Source of the DNA: SLFH01 sp050486265
Lineage (GTDB): Bacteria > Planctomycetota > Phycisphaerae > Phycisphaerales > UBA1924
Length of the DNA stretch: 64,000 nt
Direction of reading: 5' to 3'
Assembly: GCA_050486265.1 (NCBI GenBank)
Contig: JBJHCY010000005.1
Location: 248,001 to 312,000 of the forward strand
Below are positions 17,138 through 26,908 of this stretch, piece by piece. Under the pieces are notes generated by a model, which was not told the origin of the DNA, did no database searches, and worked only from the letters and a program-made list of their open reading frames with translations. Every line of letters begins with the position of its first letter. Position 1 is the stretch's first letter. A program made the translations under genes and the position numbers.

Positions 17138-18580
17138 ATGCAGAAGTTCATCGCCCCCCTCGCGATCGCGACCATCGCGGGCTCCGCCGCAGCACAGGCA
17201 TTCCAGAGCGAAGTCGTCATCATCCGAGGCGACAATGTCGGCACCCTCGTGGACCCCGCCGAAGTCGCCCTCATGAGCCAGGTCAGAATCAACAACACCG
17301 GCTCCTGGCTCCTCCGCTGCAATGTCAACACCCTCTTCAGCAACAACCAGAACGCCCTGATCCGCGACGGCGCCCTCGAAGAGATCGTCGGCACGCCCGC
17401 CCCCGGCATCACCGGCAGCGACTACAACACCTTCTCCTCCATCGGCCTGAACAACAACGGCGACCGCACACTCTTCGCCTCCCTGACCGAACTGCCTAAC
17501 TCGCAGAACCGCGCCTACTGGTTCAACAACGAGCCCTTCATCCAGTACGGCGACATCAGCTCGTCACCACTGCTGACCCCGGGCACCCCCTACATCGGCC
17601 TCTTCAATTCGCACGAAGTCACCGACAACGGCCAGATCTTCATCATCTCTACCGTCAACGACGCCAACATCCCCTCCAGCGTCGACCGCACACTCACCCG
17701 CTGGGACCGCGTCTCCCAAGGCAACTACACCGAAACCGTCCTCACCTTCGAGAGCGCAGAGATCGGCTCCACCGGACGCTTCGTCACAGACCTGGAAACC
17801 AACTCCAACCAGCTCGACGCCAACAACAGCGGCGATGTCATCTATGTCGCCCGCGTCGACGGCGACACCGCCTCCAACCGCTTCCTCATGCGCAACACCG
17901 ACCCGATCCTCCAGCAGACCGACCCCCTGCCCGCAACCCCCGGACGCAATGTCCGCCTCCTCACAGGCGCCGTCTCGATCAACGACGCCGGCGACTGGGC
18001 CGCACGCCTCTTCATCGACGGCGACACCGCCGACGATCTCCTCATCGTCAAGAACGGCGACCAGATCATCGCACGCGAGGGCGACGAGGCGCCGGGCGCA
18101 GGCGGATTCCAGTTCACAAGCTTCGGCTCCGGCCCCGTCCACATCGGAAACAACGGCGCCGTCCTCTACGCGGGCGTCTGGAACGCGCCCAGCCACAACA
18201 CCGGCATCTTCGTCAACGACAACCTCGTCCTCCGCCAGGGCGATATCTTCGAGGTCTCCTCGATCATCTACGAGGTCACCACCATCCGAAGCATCACCGA
18301 CGGCTACCACCTTTCGGACAACGGCGAGTGGGCCGCGATCCGCGTCGTCCTCTCCGACGGATTCAACACAAACCTCGACGCCATCGTCCGCATCAACATC
18401 GACCTGCCCACAACCTGCCCGCCCGACCTCAACGCCGACGGCGTCGTCGACGCCGACGACTTCTTCCTCTTCCTCTCTCTCTTCGCCGCCGGCGACAGCC
18501 GCGCCGACTTCAACAACGACGGCGTCATCGACGCCGACGACTTCTTCGCCTTCCTCAGCGCGTTCGCCGCCGGCTGCTGA
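17138..18580 (+). CDS. Secreted repeat protein with C-terminal GC-type dockerin
   Basis: Exported protein of 480 residues. It starts with a short signal peptide (MQKFIAPLAIATIAGSAAAQ). The middle part has irregular repeats built on IN-NTGSWLLR, LNNNGDRTLFA, INDAGDWAARLFIDG and LSDNGEWAAIRV, an N-x-x-G-x-W pattern seen in secreted planctomycete propeller-like proteins of unknown function. The last 55 residues are two EF-hand loops (DLNADGVVDADDFF and DFNNDGVIDADDFF) and the terminal AAGC. The start at 17138 has GGAGAAGA upstream. It is related in its repeats to the two large DUF11 proteins downstream. Confidence 0.8.
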   Translation: MQKFIAPLAIATIAGSAAAQAFQSEVVIIRGDNVGTLVDPAEVALMSQVRINNTGSWLLRCNVNTLFSNNQNALIRDGALEEIVGTPAPGITGSDYNTFSSIGLNNNGDRTLFASLTELPNSQNRAYWFNNEPFIQYGDISSSPLLTPGTPYIGLFNSHEVTDNGQIFIISTVNDANIPSSVDRTLTRWDRVSQGNYTETVLTFESAEIGSTGRFVTDLETNSNQLDANNSGDVIYVARVDGDTASNRFLMRNTDPILQQTDPLPATPGRNVRLLTGAVSINDAGDWAARLFIDGDTADDLLIVKNGDQIIAREGDEAPGAGGFQFTSFGSGPVHIGNNGAVLYAGVWNAPSHNTGIFVNDNLVLRQGDIFEVSSIIYEVTTIRSITDGYHLSDNGEWAAIRVVLSDGFNTNLDAIVRINIDLPTTCPPDLNADGVVDADDFFLFLSLFAAGDSRADFNNDGVIDADDFFAFLSAFAAGC

Positions 18581-18610
18581 AGCGCTTTCGCACGCACACA
18601 CGCAAACACC

Positions 18611-18646
18611 GCCCCCGCCGGACCCTCCGCCGGGGGCGTTTTCTTG
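18611..18646 (+). terminator. Terminator after the 480-residue dockerin protein gene
   Basis: A 12-bp stem (GCCCCCGCCGGA/TCCGCCGGGGGC, one mismatch) with loop CCC is followed by GTTTTCTTG, 30 bases after the stop. Confidence 0.82.
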
Positions 18647-18682
18647 CGCCCTCACCCCACCCCCAGCCGATATCTGGGCTGC

Positions 18683-19273
18683 ATGAGCAACCCAATCGCA
18701 GACATCCCGAAGGACGCACTCTCCCCCGGCGACCTCGCCATCGACTGCGGCGCAAACATCGGCTGGGTCACCGGACGCATGCTCGCCCGCGGCGCCCGCG
18801 TCATCGCTTTCGAGCCGAACCCCCACGCCTTCGAAGTCCTCAAAGGCACCCACGCCGAAAACCCCGCCGCGGACTGCCGCAACGCTGGCGTCCACGACCA
18901 CGACGGCCACGCCGATCTCTTTATGCACCACCGCGCGATCGAGGACGAGGTCCACTGGTCCGCCGGCTCCTCCATGCTCGGGTTCAAGGGCAATGTCGAT
19001 CCCGCCCGCTCCGTCCGCGTCGAGGTCGTCGACCTCGCCCGCATCATCCTCGAACTCGACGAGGAGGTCGCCCTCCTGAAAATGGATGTCGAAGGCCTCG
19101 AGGTCCCCATCCTCAACCGCCTCCTCGACACCGGCGCGATCGACCGCGTCCGTCTCACCCTTGTCGAGGCCCACGACCAGCGCATCCCCGAGCTCAAGCC
19201 AGAGACAGACGCCCTCCGCGACCGCCTCCGCAGGGAAAGCCGAGAAAACTCGATCCGCCTCGACTGGATCTGA
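18683..19273 (+). CDS. FkbM-family SAM-dependent methyltransferase
   Basis: Methyltransferase of 196 residues. SAM-binding motif I reads IDCGANIGWVT (residues 20-30), followed by VIAFEPNPHAFEVL (40-53) and the FkbM hallmark LLKMDVEGLEVPIL (131-144). The family methylates hydroxyl groups on sugars, polyketides or lipids; the acceptor here is unknown. The start at 18683 (MSNPIAD) is taken because earlier in-frame codons fall at the terminator of the previous gene. No good ribosome site is visible. It stands alone between two dockerin protein genes. Confidence 0.85.
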   Translation: MSNPIADIPKDALSPGDLAIDCGANIGWVTGRMLARGARVIAFEPNPHAFEVLKGTHAENPAADCRNAGVHDHDGHADLFMHHRAIEDEVHWSAGSSMLGFKGNVDPARSVRVEVVDLARIILELDEEVALLKMDVEGLEVPILNRLLDTGAIDRVRLTLVEAHDQRIPELKPETDALRDRLRRESRENSIRLDWI

Positions 19274-19548
19274 GATCCCCCCGCCCCCGGGCAAGGCACG
19301 GATAACCTCACGAGAGGCCGCAGCCAACCCGAGCGACGCGAACAATTGACGCCCCCGGACCGTTCATAAAGCGATCCGATGGTGAACCTTGGCTGTCCGC
19401 CCGGTCCGAACTTCGATTCGCCGCCGAGACGATTGCACCTCATCCCGCAGACCGGTACGCTAACGGCACCTTGAGGAAGGGGCCGAGAGAGCCCTGCCCG
19501 CGGCGTGTGCCAAAGGCCGCCCCCTCCTCTCCCGGAGGAAATGCAGTC

Positions 19549-22437
19549 ATGCGTAGATCAGCGTTCGCAGCCGCGTCCAGCGCGGCCATTGTGTTGTTTG
19601 CGTGCGCCGGCGCCGCCGTCGCCACAGACAACCTCATCGGCTTCAACTTCACCACCGCCGCGTCGTCCACCCCCGACCCGCAGAACTGGAACCGCATCAG
19701 CGCCGCCGACGGCTCGATCGGCAATGTGTTCGACGACACCGGGGCCGCGACCTCCGTCGGGATCCAGTGGGGCGGCAATCCACCGAGCCTCGGATTCGTC
19801 TATCTCGGCACTTCGACCGTCGCCTCCGACGCCGTCCCCCAGCACAGCTACGACCTTTCCGGAATGAGCGGCTACGCCTTCAGGTCCAACGGCGACTTCT
19901 TCGTCGAAATCACAGGGCTCAATCCCAACACACCCTACGAGTACTGGTTCGTCGCCTACCGCGCGACCTCCGCCATCGACAACGATGTCAGCGTCAGCAA
20001 CGGCGACACCATCAACGCCACCACCTTCAAGCAGTTCATCACTTCCGGCGACAACAACGGGCGCTTCATCGTCAACAGCACACCCGCCAACAACACCCTC
20101 GTCTGGGACGACCTTTCGTTCGAGACTTTCAGCAGTTCGAGCGGCACTATCCGCTTCAACTTTGTCGGCGATACGCAGACCACCGTCGCCGTCGGCGCGC
20201 TCGCTATCCGAAGCGCCGTCCCGCCCGAGCCCTTCGATGTCCGCATCAACGCCTCCGTCTCAGCGGACTCCGTCGGCGTCGGCGACAATGTCACCTTCAC
20301 ATTCAATGTCCTCAACCCCAGCCCCGCCGATGTCACCGGCGTCGTGGTCGACATCGAGCTACCCGCCGGCCTCGACTATGTCTCCGACGACCGCGGCGGC
20401 GTCCTCACCGGCAACACCCTCTCGGCCAACCTCGGCGACCTCACCTCGCTGAGCACCACCACAATCAATGTCGTCACCAACCCCTCCGCCCCCGGCGTCT
20501 TCGTCGTCGAGGCCGAGGTCGACATCAACGAGCTCGACCCCAACCCCGACAACAACACGACGACCGCATCCGTCAATGTCGGCGAGACAGACCTCGCCGT
20601 CGCCATGACAGCCAGCGCAAACCCCGTCGTCATCTCCTCCAGCCCCGCGGTCGACTTCACCATCGACTACAACAACCTCGGCCTCATCAACGCGACCGAC
20701 ACCCAGATCGTCTTCACCGCCCCGCCGGAACTGAACATCACCGGCTCGTCCGCGGGCGTCGTCAGCGGCAACACCGTCACCCTCGACATCCCCAGTTTCA
20801 CCGGCGCAAACTCCGGTTCCTTCACCGTCAACACCGCCGCCATCAGCGCGAACGCCAACGCCATCGCGACCGTCGAGATCTCCCACGCAGGCCCCGACCC
20901 GGATCCCTCCAACGATTCGGCTTCGGTCGCCCTGCTCATCGCGCAGGACGCCTCCGACTTCCCGCCCGTCCAGACGATCTTCAGCAACCTCCACTCGCTG
21001 GATAACTCCATGGTCCCCGGACGACCCGGCGAACGCTTCCAGACCGGCACCGCGTCCACAACCGCCTTCGGCTTCCCCTTCGCCAGCCCCGGCGGCAACC
21101 TCTGGATCTTCCGCGGCTTCACCGACGCCACGGGCTCGACCAATGTCGTCGTCGTCGGAGCCGACGACGCCGGATCCGTCGTCTTCGGCCAGAGCCAGAA
21201 CGACCCCATCGTCGCCGACGGCGCACTCATCGGCACCATCGACGAACGCGTCGCCATCAACGACAGCGGGAGCTGGGCCGCAAGAACACGCACCACCGGC
21301 GGCGCCACTACACGCCACTATGTGATCAAGTTCGACGCCGCGCTCGCAGAGTTCTCCGCGCCCATCCAGAACGGCGATCCCCTCCCCGGCGACCCCTCCG
21401 TCTCCTTCGGCACACTCTTCTCCAACGCCATGATCACCAACGACGGACGCGTCGGCGCCATCGCAACGAGCCTCAGCGGGGCGCCCACCGATGTCAACGC
21501 CGCCGTCGTCCTCGGCGACCAGACCCTCTTCCGCAAGGGCGTCGACGGACCCACCGGCCAGTTCGACGGCGGCGCAAGACCCTACAACCTGTTCACCGCA
21601 AACCGCACCTACATCAACGCCGACGCCTCGAGGACCCTCGTCCGAGGCGACCTCCAGGGCGGGGCGACCTCCAACAACTCCGTCGTCGCCCTCGACAACG
21701 CCGTCGTCATCCAGCAGGAGTTCCCGATCCCCAATGCGCCGCAGGTCGACGGCCTCGCGCTGGCGCCGATCAACGAGCTCATGACCGGCTCGGGCAACTG
21801 GATGGTCAGAGGCAACACCGCAACGCCCGACGCCGACCGCTATGTCCTCCTCAACGGCGAGCCCGTCGCTTGGCTCGGCGGAACCACCGGCCTCCCCGAC
21901 AACTCCGTCTGGGACAACGCCGAGTTCTCAAACGCCTTCTTCTCCTTCAGCGCCAACAACAACGGCGACTATGTCGTCGGCGGCCTGACAAACACCCCCG
22001 ATGTCACCCGCGACGCCGTCATCGTCTTCTACTGCGCTAACGGCGACGCCTTCGAGCTCATCCGTGAGAGCGACCCCATCGACCTCTCCGGCAACGGACA
22101 GTTCGACGACAACGCCTTCATCGCCATCTTCAACGACGACCGCGCCTTCCTCACCGACACCCACTACTACTTCGTCGCCGTCGTCAAGGACAGCTTCACG
22201 ACCAACGCCACGGGCGACCGCTTCGCCAAGGGCTTCTTCCGCATCGAGCTCCCCGACTGCGGCACGACCGCGTGCCCGCCGGACCTCAACGGCGACGGCG
22301 TGGTCGACGCCGACGACTTCTTCCTCTTCCTCAGCCTGTTCGCTGCGGGCGACCCGCGCGCCGACTTCAACAACGACGGCGTCATCGACGCCGACGACTT
22401 CTTCGCCTTCCTGAGCGCTTTCGCCGCAGGCTGCTGA
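19549..22437 (+). CDS. Large secreted DUF11-repeat protein with C-terminal GC-type dockerin (paralogue 1)
   Basis: Exported protein of 962 residues. The signal peptide is about residues 1-26 (ending GAAVA-TDN). Residues about 27-225 form a unique N-terminal domain. Two DUF11-type Ig-like domains follow (about 228-345 and 347-465, with LDYVSDDRGG and ELDPNPDNN at their ends). A long region (about 470-900) has the N-x-SGSW and N-x-x-GDY repeat style. The last 55 residues are the double EF-hand ending AAGC. The start at 19549 has GGAGGA ten bases upstream. From the first DUF11 domain to the end it is collinear with the protein encoded at 22702-25485. Likely cell-surface or extracellular; function unknown. 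Confidence 0.85.
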   Translation: MRRSAFAAASSAAIVLFACAGAAVATDNLIGFNFTTAASSTPDPQNWNRISAADGSIGNVFDDTGAATSVGIQWGGNPPSLGFVYLGTSTVASDAVPQHSYDLSGMSGYAFRSNGDFFVEITGLNPNTPYEYWFVAYRATSAIDNDVSVSNGDTINATTFKQFITSGDNNGRFIVNSTPANNTLVWDDLSFETFSSSSGTIRFNFVGDTQTTVAVGALAIRSAVPPEPFDVRINASVSADSVGVGDNVTFTFNVLNPSPADVTGVVVDIELPAGLDYVSDDRGGVLTGNTLSANLGDLTSLSTTTINVVTNPSAPGVFVVEAEVDINELDPNPDNNTTTASVNVGETDLAVAMTASANPVVISSSPAVDFTIDYNNLGLINATDTQIVFTAPPELNITGSSAGVVSGNTVTLDIPSFTGANSGSFTVNTAAISANANAIATVEISHAGPDPDPSNDSASVALLIAQDASDFPPVQTIFSNLHSLDNSMVPGRPGERFQTGTASTTAFGFPFASPGGNLWIFRGFTDATGSTNVVVVGADDAGSVVFGQSQNDPIVADGALIGTIDERVAINDSGSWAARTRTTGGATTRHYVIKFDAALAEFSAPIQNGDPLPGDPSVSFGTLFSNAMITNDGRVGAIATSLSGAPTDVNAAVVLGDQTLFRKGVDGPTGQFDGGARPYNLFTANRTYINADASRTLVRGDLQGGATSNNSVVALDNAVVIQQEFPIPNAPQVDGLALAPINELMTGSGNWMVRGNTATPDADRYVLLNGEPVAWLGGTTGLPDNSVWDNAEFSNAFFSFSANNNGDYVVGGLTNTPDVTRDAVIVFYCANGDAFELIRESDPIDLSGNGQFDDNAFIAIFNDDRAFLTDTHYYFVAVVKDSFTTNATGDRFAKGFFRIELPDCGTTACPPDLNGDGVVDADDFFLFLSLFAAGDPRADFNNDGVIDADDFFAFLSAFAAGC

Positions 22438-22462
22438 ACAACGCCCCGATAACGCCCTGACT

Positions 22463-22498
22463 CGATCGCCCCTCCCGCGGGGGGCGATCGTTTTTTTT
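22463..22498 (+). terminator. Strong terminator after paralogue 1
   Basis: The 10-bp stem CGATCGCCCC/GGGGCGATCG with an eight-base loop is followed by eight consecutive T residues. Confidence 0.93.
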
Positions 22499-22701
22499 GC
22501 CGCTTCTCGTACCCACGCGGGCGTCCATGAAGTTCGTGGGTTGACCCGGACCGCCGGATCCGGTAGGTTCGACTCCAACTCGTGCTGCGGGATAGAAAGC
22601 GAATCAAACGGCCCCGTCGTCGCGCACCTTTCCCCGTGCGTGCGCTGTTGCACGCGCGGAATTTGTTCATTGTTCACCGTTACTTGTGGAGACAGAGTCA
22701 C

Positions 22702-25485
22702 ATGACACACTCACTCACACGCCGGCGCGCGGCCATCGCCGCCACCACCCTCCTGATGGTCGCCGCCGGCGCAGCGACCGCCCAGTCCGGTTCGCTCACC
22801 ACCGATGTCGCAAACAACGGCAGCGGCGGCGTCTTCATGGACTTCCAGCCCACGGCGCAGGCCATCGAGATCGTCTCCTTCGAGACTTACATCTCAGGGA
22901 CAAACCCCACAAGCATCGAGATCTGGGTCCGCGACGGCAGCTATGTCGGCTTCGACGACAGCAGCGTGGGTTGGACCCTCCACGAGACGGTCAACGGCGT
23001 CGGTCAGGGGAGCAACGACCTCGCAGAGTTCACCCTCACAATGCCCCTGGAGCTCGACGCCGGCGTCGTCACCGCCGTCTACTTCCACACCGTCTCCGGC
23101 GGCGGCATCCGCTACAACGGCACCAACTCCAACCCGCCCCAGGAAACCTGGAGCAACGCAGACCTCACGCTCTTCAGCAATGTCGCTCGCACGGGAACCA
23201 CGCCCTTCGGAGGCAGCAGGTTCTCGCCACGCACATTCGCAGGCGTCATCCACTACGACTTCGCCGGCCCGACCGATCCCTTCGATGTCCGCATCCTCGG
23301 CTCGGCCGACCCCAGCAACATCGGCATCGGCGACAACACCACCCTCACCTTCGAGGTCCGCAACCCCAGCACCGCAGATGTCACAGGCGTCGTCGTCGAC
23401 ATCGAGCTCCCCGCCGGCCTCGACTATGTATCCGACGACCGCAACGGCACGCTCGTCGGCAATGTGCTCACCGCCAACCTCGGCGACCTCCCGATCGACC
23501 AGTCAACCACCATCAATGTCATCGCCAACGCCTCGGGCGCAGGCGAGTTCCTTGTCACGGGCGAGGTCGACATCAACGAGCCCGACCCCGATCCCTCCAA
23601 CAACATCGTCATGGTCCCAGTCGATGTCGGCGAGACCGATCTCGGCGTCGCCATGACCGCCGACGCCAACCCCGTCGTCATCGACTCCAACGGCGAGGTG
23701 AACTTCACCATCGACTACGAGAACTTCGGCCCCGTCGGCGCCGGAGATGTCCAGATCGTCTTCACCGCGCCGCCGGAGCTCAACATCACCGGGACCTCCG
23801 CCGGCACGATCGTCGGCAGCACCGTCACCGTCGACCTCGCCGCTTTCCCCGCCTTCAACACCGGCTCCTTCACCGTCAACACCAACGCCACCGCCCCCAA
23901 CACCAACGCCGTCGCGACTGTCGAGATCAGCCACGCCGGCCCCGACCCCGACCCCTCCAACACCGCCGACGAGGTCTCGCTGCTGATCGTCCAGAGCGCC
24001 GCCGATTTCCCCGCCATCGACACCATCTTCACCAATGTCGAGTCCCTCGATAACTCCAATGTCCCCGGACGCCCGGGCTTCAAGTTCCGCAACACCGCGA
24101 CAGGCACGATCACAGGAACCTTCCAGCGTCCCTACGCGAGCCCCAACGGCGACCTCTGGATCATGCGCGCCGATGTCGACGCCGACCTCGCCCAGCGCCA
24201 GGTCATCCTCGTCGGCGCCGAGACGCAGGGCACCACCGTCCTCCAGCGCGGCGACCTCGACCCCGTCCAGCCCCCCTTCGGCTTTAACGCCATCGGTATC
24301 ATCGACATCGCGATGTCCATCAACGACAGCGGCAGCTGGGCCGCACGCACGCGCAACGACGACTCGCCCGTCGAGCACTTCATCCTCAAGTTCGACGCCG
24401 CCACCGCAGAATTCTCCAAGGTCGCCAAGTCCGGCGACCCCGTCCCCGGCATCCCCGGCGCCGAGTACAGCACGCTCTTCAATTCCGCCAACATCACCAA
24501 CACCGGACAGGTCGGCTTCATCGCCGGCAGCTTCGACGGCGTGCCCAGCACAGAAGACCGCGCTGCGATCTTCAACGACCAGGTGCTGCACCAGCGCGGC
24601 GTCACCGCGCCCACCGGCATCGGCCTCGACCCCACCAACACCTGGAACTTCCTCACCGCCAACACCTTCGAGATGAACGCCGACGGCACCAGCCACATCG
24701 TCCGCGGCACCGTCAACAACGCCTCCGGCGAGAACAATGTCACCGCCGTCAACAACGAGGCCGTTGTCCGCTCGGGCAACCCGATCCCCGGCGACACCGT
24801 CCTCAACGCCGACGCCGGAACGCCCCACAACCAGATCATGAACGCCGACGGCGACTGGGTCATCCGGGGCCAGGTCTCCGGCGGCGACCGCTATGTCCTC
24901 TTCAACGGCGACATCGTCGCATGGACCGGCGGGCCCACCGGCCTTCCCGACAACTCCGTCTGGGACAACTCCGGCTTCACGCAGAACTTCTTCGGCACCG
25001 CGAGCCGCGGCGACGATATCGTCATCGGCGGACGGACCGACAACCCCGACGAAAGCCGCAGGGATGTCTATGTCCTCATCTGCGGCAACGGCAGCGTCGT
25101 CGAGATCATGCGGGCCGGCGACCCCGTCGACCTCTCGGGCAACGGCCAGTTCGACGACAACGCCTTCCTCGACCGCTGGACGAGCCAGAACGACCGCGTC
25201 TTCATGAACGACACCCACCTCTACTTCGTCGCCCAGGTCCGCGACACCTTCGAGGACAACAACAACCGCTTCGGACAGGGCTTCTTCAGAGTCGAACTCC
25301 CCGACTGCGGCGCAGCGCCGTGCCCCGCCGACCTCAACGGCGACGGCGTCGTCGATGCGGACGACTTCTTCCTCTTCCTCCAGTGGTTCGCCGACGCCGA
25401 CCCCCGCGCCGACATCAACAACGACGGCGTGATCGACGCCGACGACTTCTTCGACTACCTCTCGCTCTTCGCCCAGGGCTGCTGA
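22702..25485 (+). CDS. Large secreted DUF11-repeat protein with C-terminal GC-type dockerin (paralogue 2)
   Basis: Exported protein of 927 residues. The signal peptide (MTHSLTRRRAAIAATTLLMV and on to ATAQ) is rich in Arg near the start, as in Tat-like or plain Sec signals. The N-terminal domain (about 28-190) differs from paralogue 1. The two DUF11 domains (about 193-310, 313-430), the long repeat region and the dockerin-like end match it closely. The end reads DINNDGVIDADDFFDYLS and finishes AQGC. The start at 22702 is chosen for the signal peptide; GGAG lies about 12 bases upstream. Adjacent head-to-tail paralogues with unrelated N-terminal domains suggest duplication followed by domain exchange. 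Confidence 0.85.
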   Translation: MTHSLTRRRAAIAATTLLMVAAGAATAQSGSLTTDVANNGSGGVFMDFQPTAQAIEIVSFETYISGTNPTSIEIWVRDGSYVGFDDSSVGWTLHETVNGVGQGSNDLAEFTLTMPLELDAGVVTAVYFHTVSGGGIRYNGTNSNPPQETWSNADLTLFSNVARTGTTPFGGSRFSPRTFAGVIHYDFAGPTDPFDVRILGSADPSNIGIGDNTTLTFEVRNPSTADVTGVVVDIELPAGLDYVSDDRNGTLVGNVLTANLGDLPIDQSTTINVIANASGAGEFLVTGEVDINEPDPDPSNNIVMVPVDVGETDLGVAMTADANPVVIDSNGEVNFTIDYENFGPVGAGDVQIVFTAPPELNITGTSAGTIVGSTVTVDLAAFPAFNTGSFTVNTNATAPNTNAVATVEISHAGPDPDPSNTADEVSLLIVQSAADFPAIDTIFTNVESLDNSNVPGRPGFKFRNTATGTITGTFQRPYASPNGDLWIMRADVDADLAQRQVILVGAETQGTTVLQRGDLDPVQPPFGFNAIGIIDIAMSINDSGSWAARTRNDDSPVEHFILKFDAATAEFSKVAKSGDPVPGIPGAEYSTLFNSANITNTGQVGFIAGSFDGVPSTEDRAAIFNDQVLHQRGVTAPTGIGLDPTNTWNFLTANTFEMNADGTSHIVRGTVNNASGENNVTAVNNEAVVRSGNPIPGDTVLNADAGTPHNQIMNADGDWVIRGQVSGGDRYVLFNGDIVAWTGGPTGLPDNSVWDNSGFTQNFFGTASRGDDIVIGGRTDNPDESRRDVYVLICGNGSVVEIMRAGDPVDLSGNGQFDDNAFLDRWTSQNDRVFMNDTHLYFVAQVRDTFEDNNNRFGQGFFRVELPDCGAAPCPADLNGDGVVDADDFFLFLQWFADADPRADINNDGVIDADDFFDYLSLFAQGC

Positions 25486-25535
25486 TCCCGCCGCCCGTCC
25501 ATCGGGCGGACAACAATCCTCTCCCGCGATGAACG

Positions 25536-25565
25536 CGGGGCGGGCCCACGCCCGCCCCGTTTTTT
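25536..25565 (+). terminator. Terminator after paralogue 2
   Basis: The 10-bp stem CGGGGCGGGC/GCCCGCCCCG with loop CCAC is followed by six T residues, 50 bases after the stop. Confidence 0.93.
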
Positions 25566-25616
25566 CATGCCCCGACCGCACCCCGCCCCCCGACGGCTCG
25601 CCGAAAGGACGAAACA

Positions 25617-26093
25617 ATGCCCGCCTGGCTCATCACCGTCCTCCTCCTCCTCGGATCCAACATCTTCATGACATGGGCCTGGTACGGCCACCTCAAAAAA
25701 ACCGGCTGGACCATCGCCGCGGCCATCGCCATCTCGTGGCTCATCGCCCTCCCCGAATACATCCTCCAGGTCCCCGCAAACCGCATCGGCCACTTCTCAC
25801 AGGGCGGCCCCTTCACCGCCGCGCAACTCAAAGTCATCCAGGAAGCGATCACCCTGACGGTCTTCACCGTCTTCGCCGTCATCGTCCTCAAAGAGAAGCT
25901 CCGCTGGAACGAGATCACCGCCTTCGTCCTCATCTTCGCCGCCGTCTGCATCGCCATGATCGGCCGGGGCGAGGAGCCAGAGGAAGCCACCAGCCCCGAA
26001 TTGGAGACGCCCCCCGCCTTCAGCGTCCCCGCGCTGGAGGAAGAGCAAGACCAACCCGCAGATTCTCAGAACCCCGCCCCCGCCGAACGCTAA
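25617..26093 (+). CDS. DMT-family (DUF486) small membrane protein
   Basis: Integral membrane protein of 158 residues with four helices (about 4-22, 31-50, 78-96, 99-118). It matches DUF486/DMT proteins: FMTWAWYGHLK, ISWLIALPEYILQVPANRIG and the C-terminal IVLKEKLRWNE are typical. The usual protein ends near residue 118; here a further 40-residue acidic, Pro-rich cytoplasmic tail (EEPEEATSPELETPP) follows, a lineage-specific extension. Substrate unknown. The start has AAGGA seven bases upstream. Confidence 0.85.
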   Translation: MPAWLITVLLLLGSNIFMTWAWYGHLKKTGWTIAAAIAISWLIALPEYILQVPANRIGHFSQGGPFTAAQLKVIQEAITLTVFTVFAVIVLKEKLRWNEITAFVLIFAAVCIAMIGRGEEPEEATSPELETPPAFSVPALEEEQDQPADSQNPAPAER

Positions 26094-26097
26094 CCCC

Positions 26098-26862
26098 TCA
26101 GCACATCGTCATCCCGCCGTCGACGCAGATCACCTGCCCCGTCAAAAACCCCGCATCGTCAGAGCTCGCATAAGCCACCGCCGCGGCGATGTCCTCCGGC
26201 CTCCCCAGCCGGCTCGTCGCCGTCATCGACGAGACCTGCTCCTTCACCGATGGCGGCAGGTTGCTCGTCATGTCCGTCTCGATGAACCCGGGCGCGACCA
26301 CATTGGCCGTCACGCCCTTCGACCCCAGCTCACGAGCGATCGTCTTCGTCAGCCCCACAAGCCCCGCCTTCGCCGCGGCGTAGTTCGCCTGCCCCGCGTT
26401 GCCCACGATGCCGCTCGTCGACGCGATGTTCACGATCCGCCCGAACCGCTGCTTCATCATCGCCCGCGCCGAAGCACGGATCGCCACGAACGCGGAGGTC
26501 AGGTTCACCCCGATCACCTCGTCCCACTCCGCGTCGCTCATCCGCAGCATGAGGTTGTCCCGCGTGATCCCCGCGTTGTTCACGAGGATGTCAAGCCGCC
26601 CGTGCTCTTTGACAACCCCCTCGACCGCCGCCGCGAGCGCGCCCCGATCCCCCACATCACAAGCGCACACGCTCGCCGAGCCCCCCTCCGCCTCGATCGA
26701 CGAACGCAGGTCCTCCAGCGGCCCCGCAGAACGGCTCACCAAAACAACATGCCGCCCGCCCCCGCCAGTCTCAACAGGCCCCGCAAGACGAGTCGAGATC
26801 GCCCGCCCGATCCCGCGGCTCGCACCCGTCACAAACGCAACCCTCTTCGCTGTCTCAGCCAT
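26098..26862 (-). CDS. fabG: 3-oxoacyl-ACP reductase (SDR family)
   Basis: NADPH-dependent reductase of type II fatty-acid synthesis, 254 residues. It has the cofactor motif TGASRGIG (12-19), NNAG (95-98), catalytic Ser148 and Y161-x3-K165, and GQANYAAAKAGL and APGFIETDMT as in E. coli FabG. It is slightly longer than usual because of a Gly-rich insert (ETGGGG, about 31-36) after the first helix. It is the last gene of a minus-strand run fabD-lipoprotein-fabG, with 46 bases separating it from the lipoprotein gene. The stop lies four bases from that of the convergent DMT gene. No acpP is adjacent. Confidence 0.93.
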   Translation of the reverse strand: MAETAKRVAFVTGASRGIGRAISTRLAGPVETGGGGRHVVLVSRSAGPLEDLRSSIEAEGGSASVCACDVGDRGALAAAVEGVVKEHGRLDILVNNAGITRDNLMLRMSDAEWDEVIGVNLTSAFVAIRASARAMMKQRFGRIVNIASTSGIVGNAGQANYAAAKAGLVGLTKTIARELGSKGVTANVVAPGFIETDMTSNLPPSVKEQVSSMTATSRLGRPEDIAAAVAYASSDDAGFLTGQVICVDGGMTMC

Positions 26863-26908
26863 GCACGCTCCGACAAGTTAGCCCGCCCTCAGAAACCCGA
26901 CACAAAGA

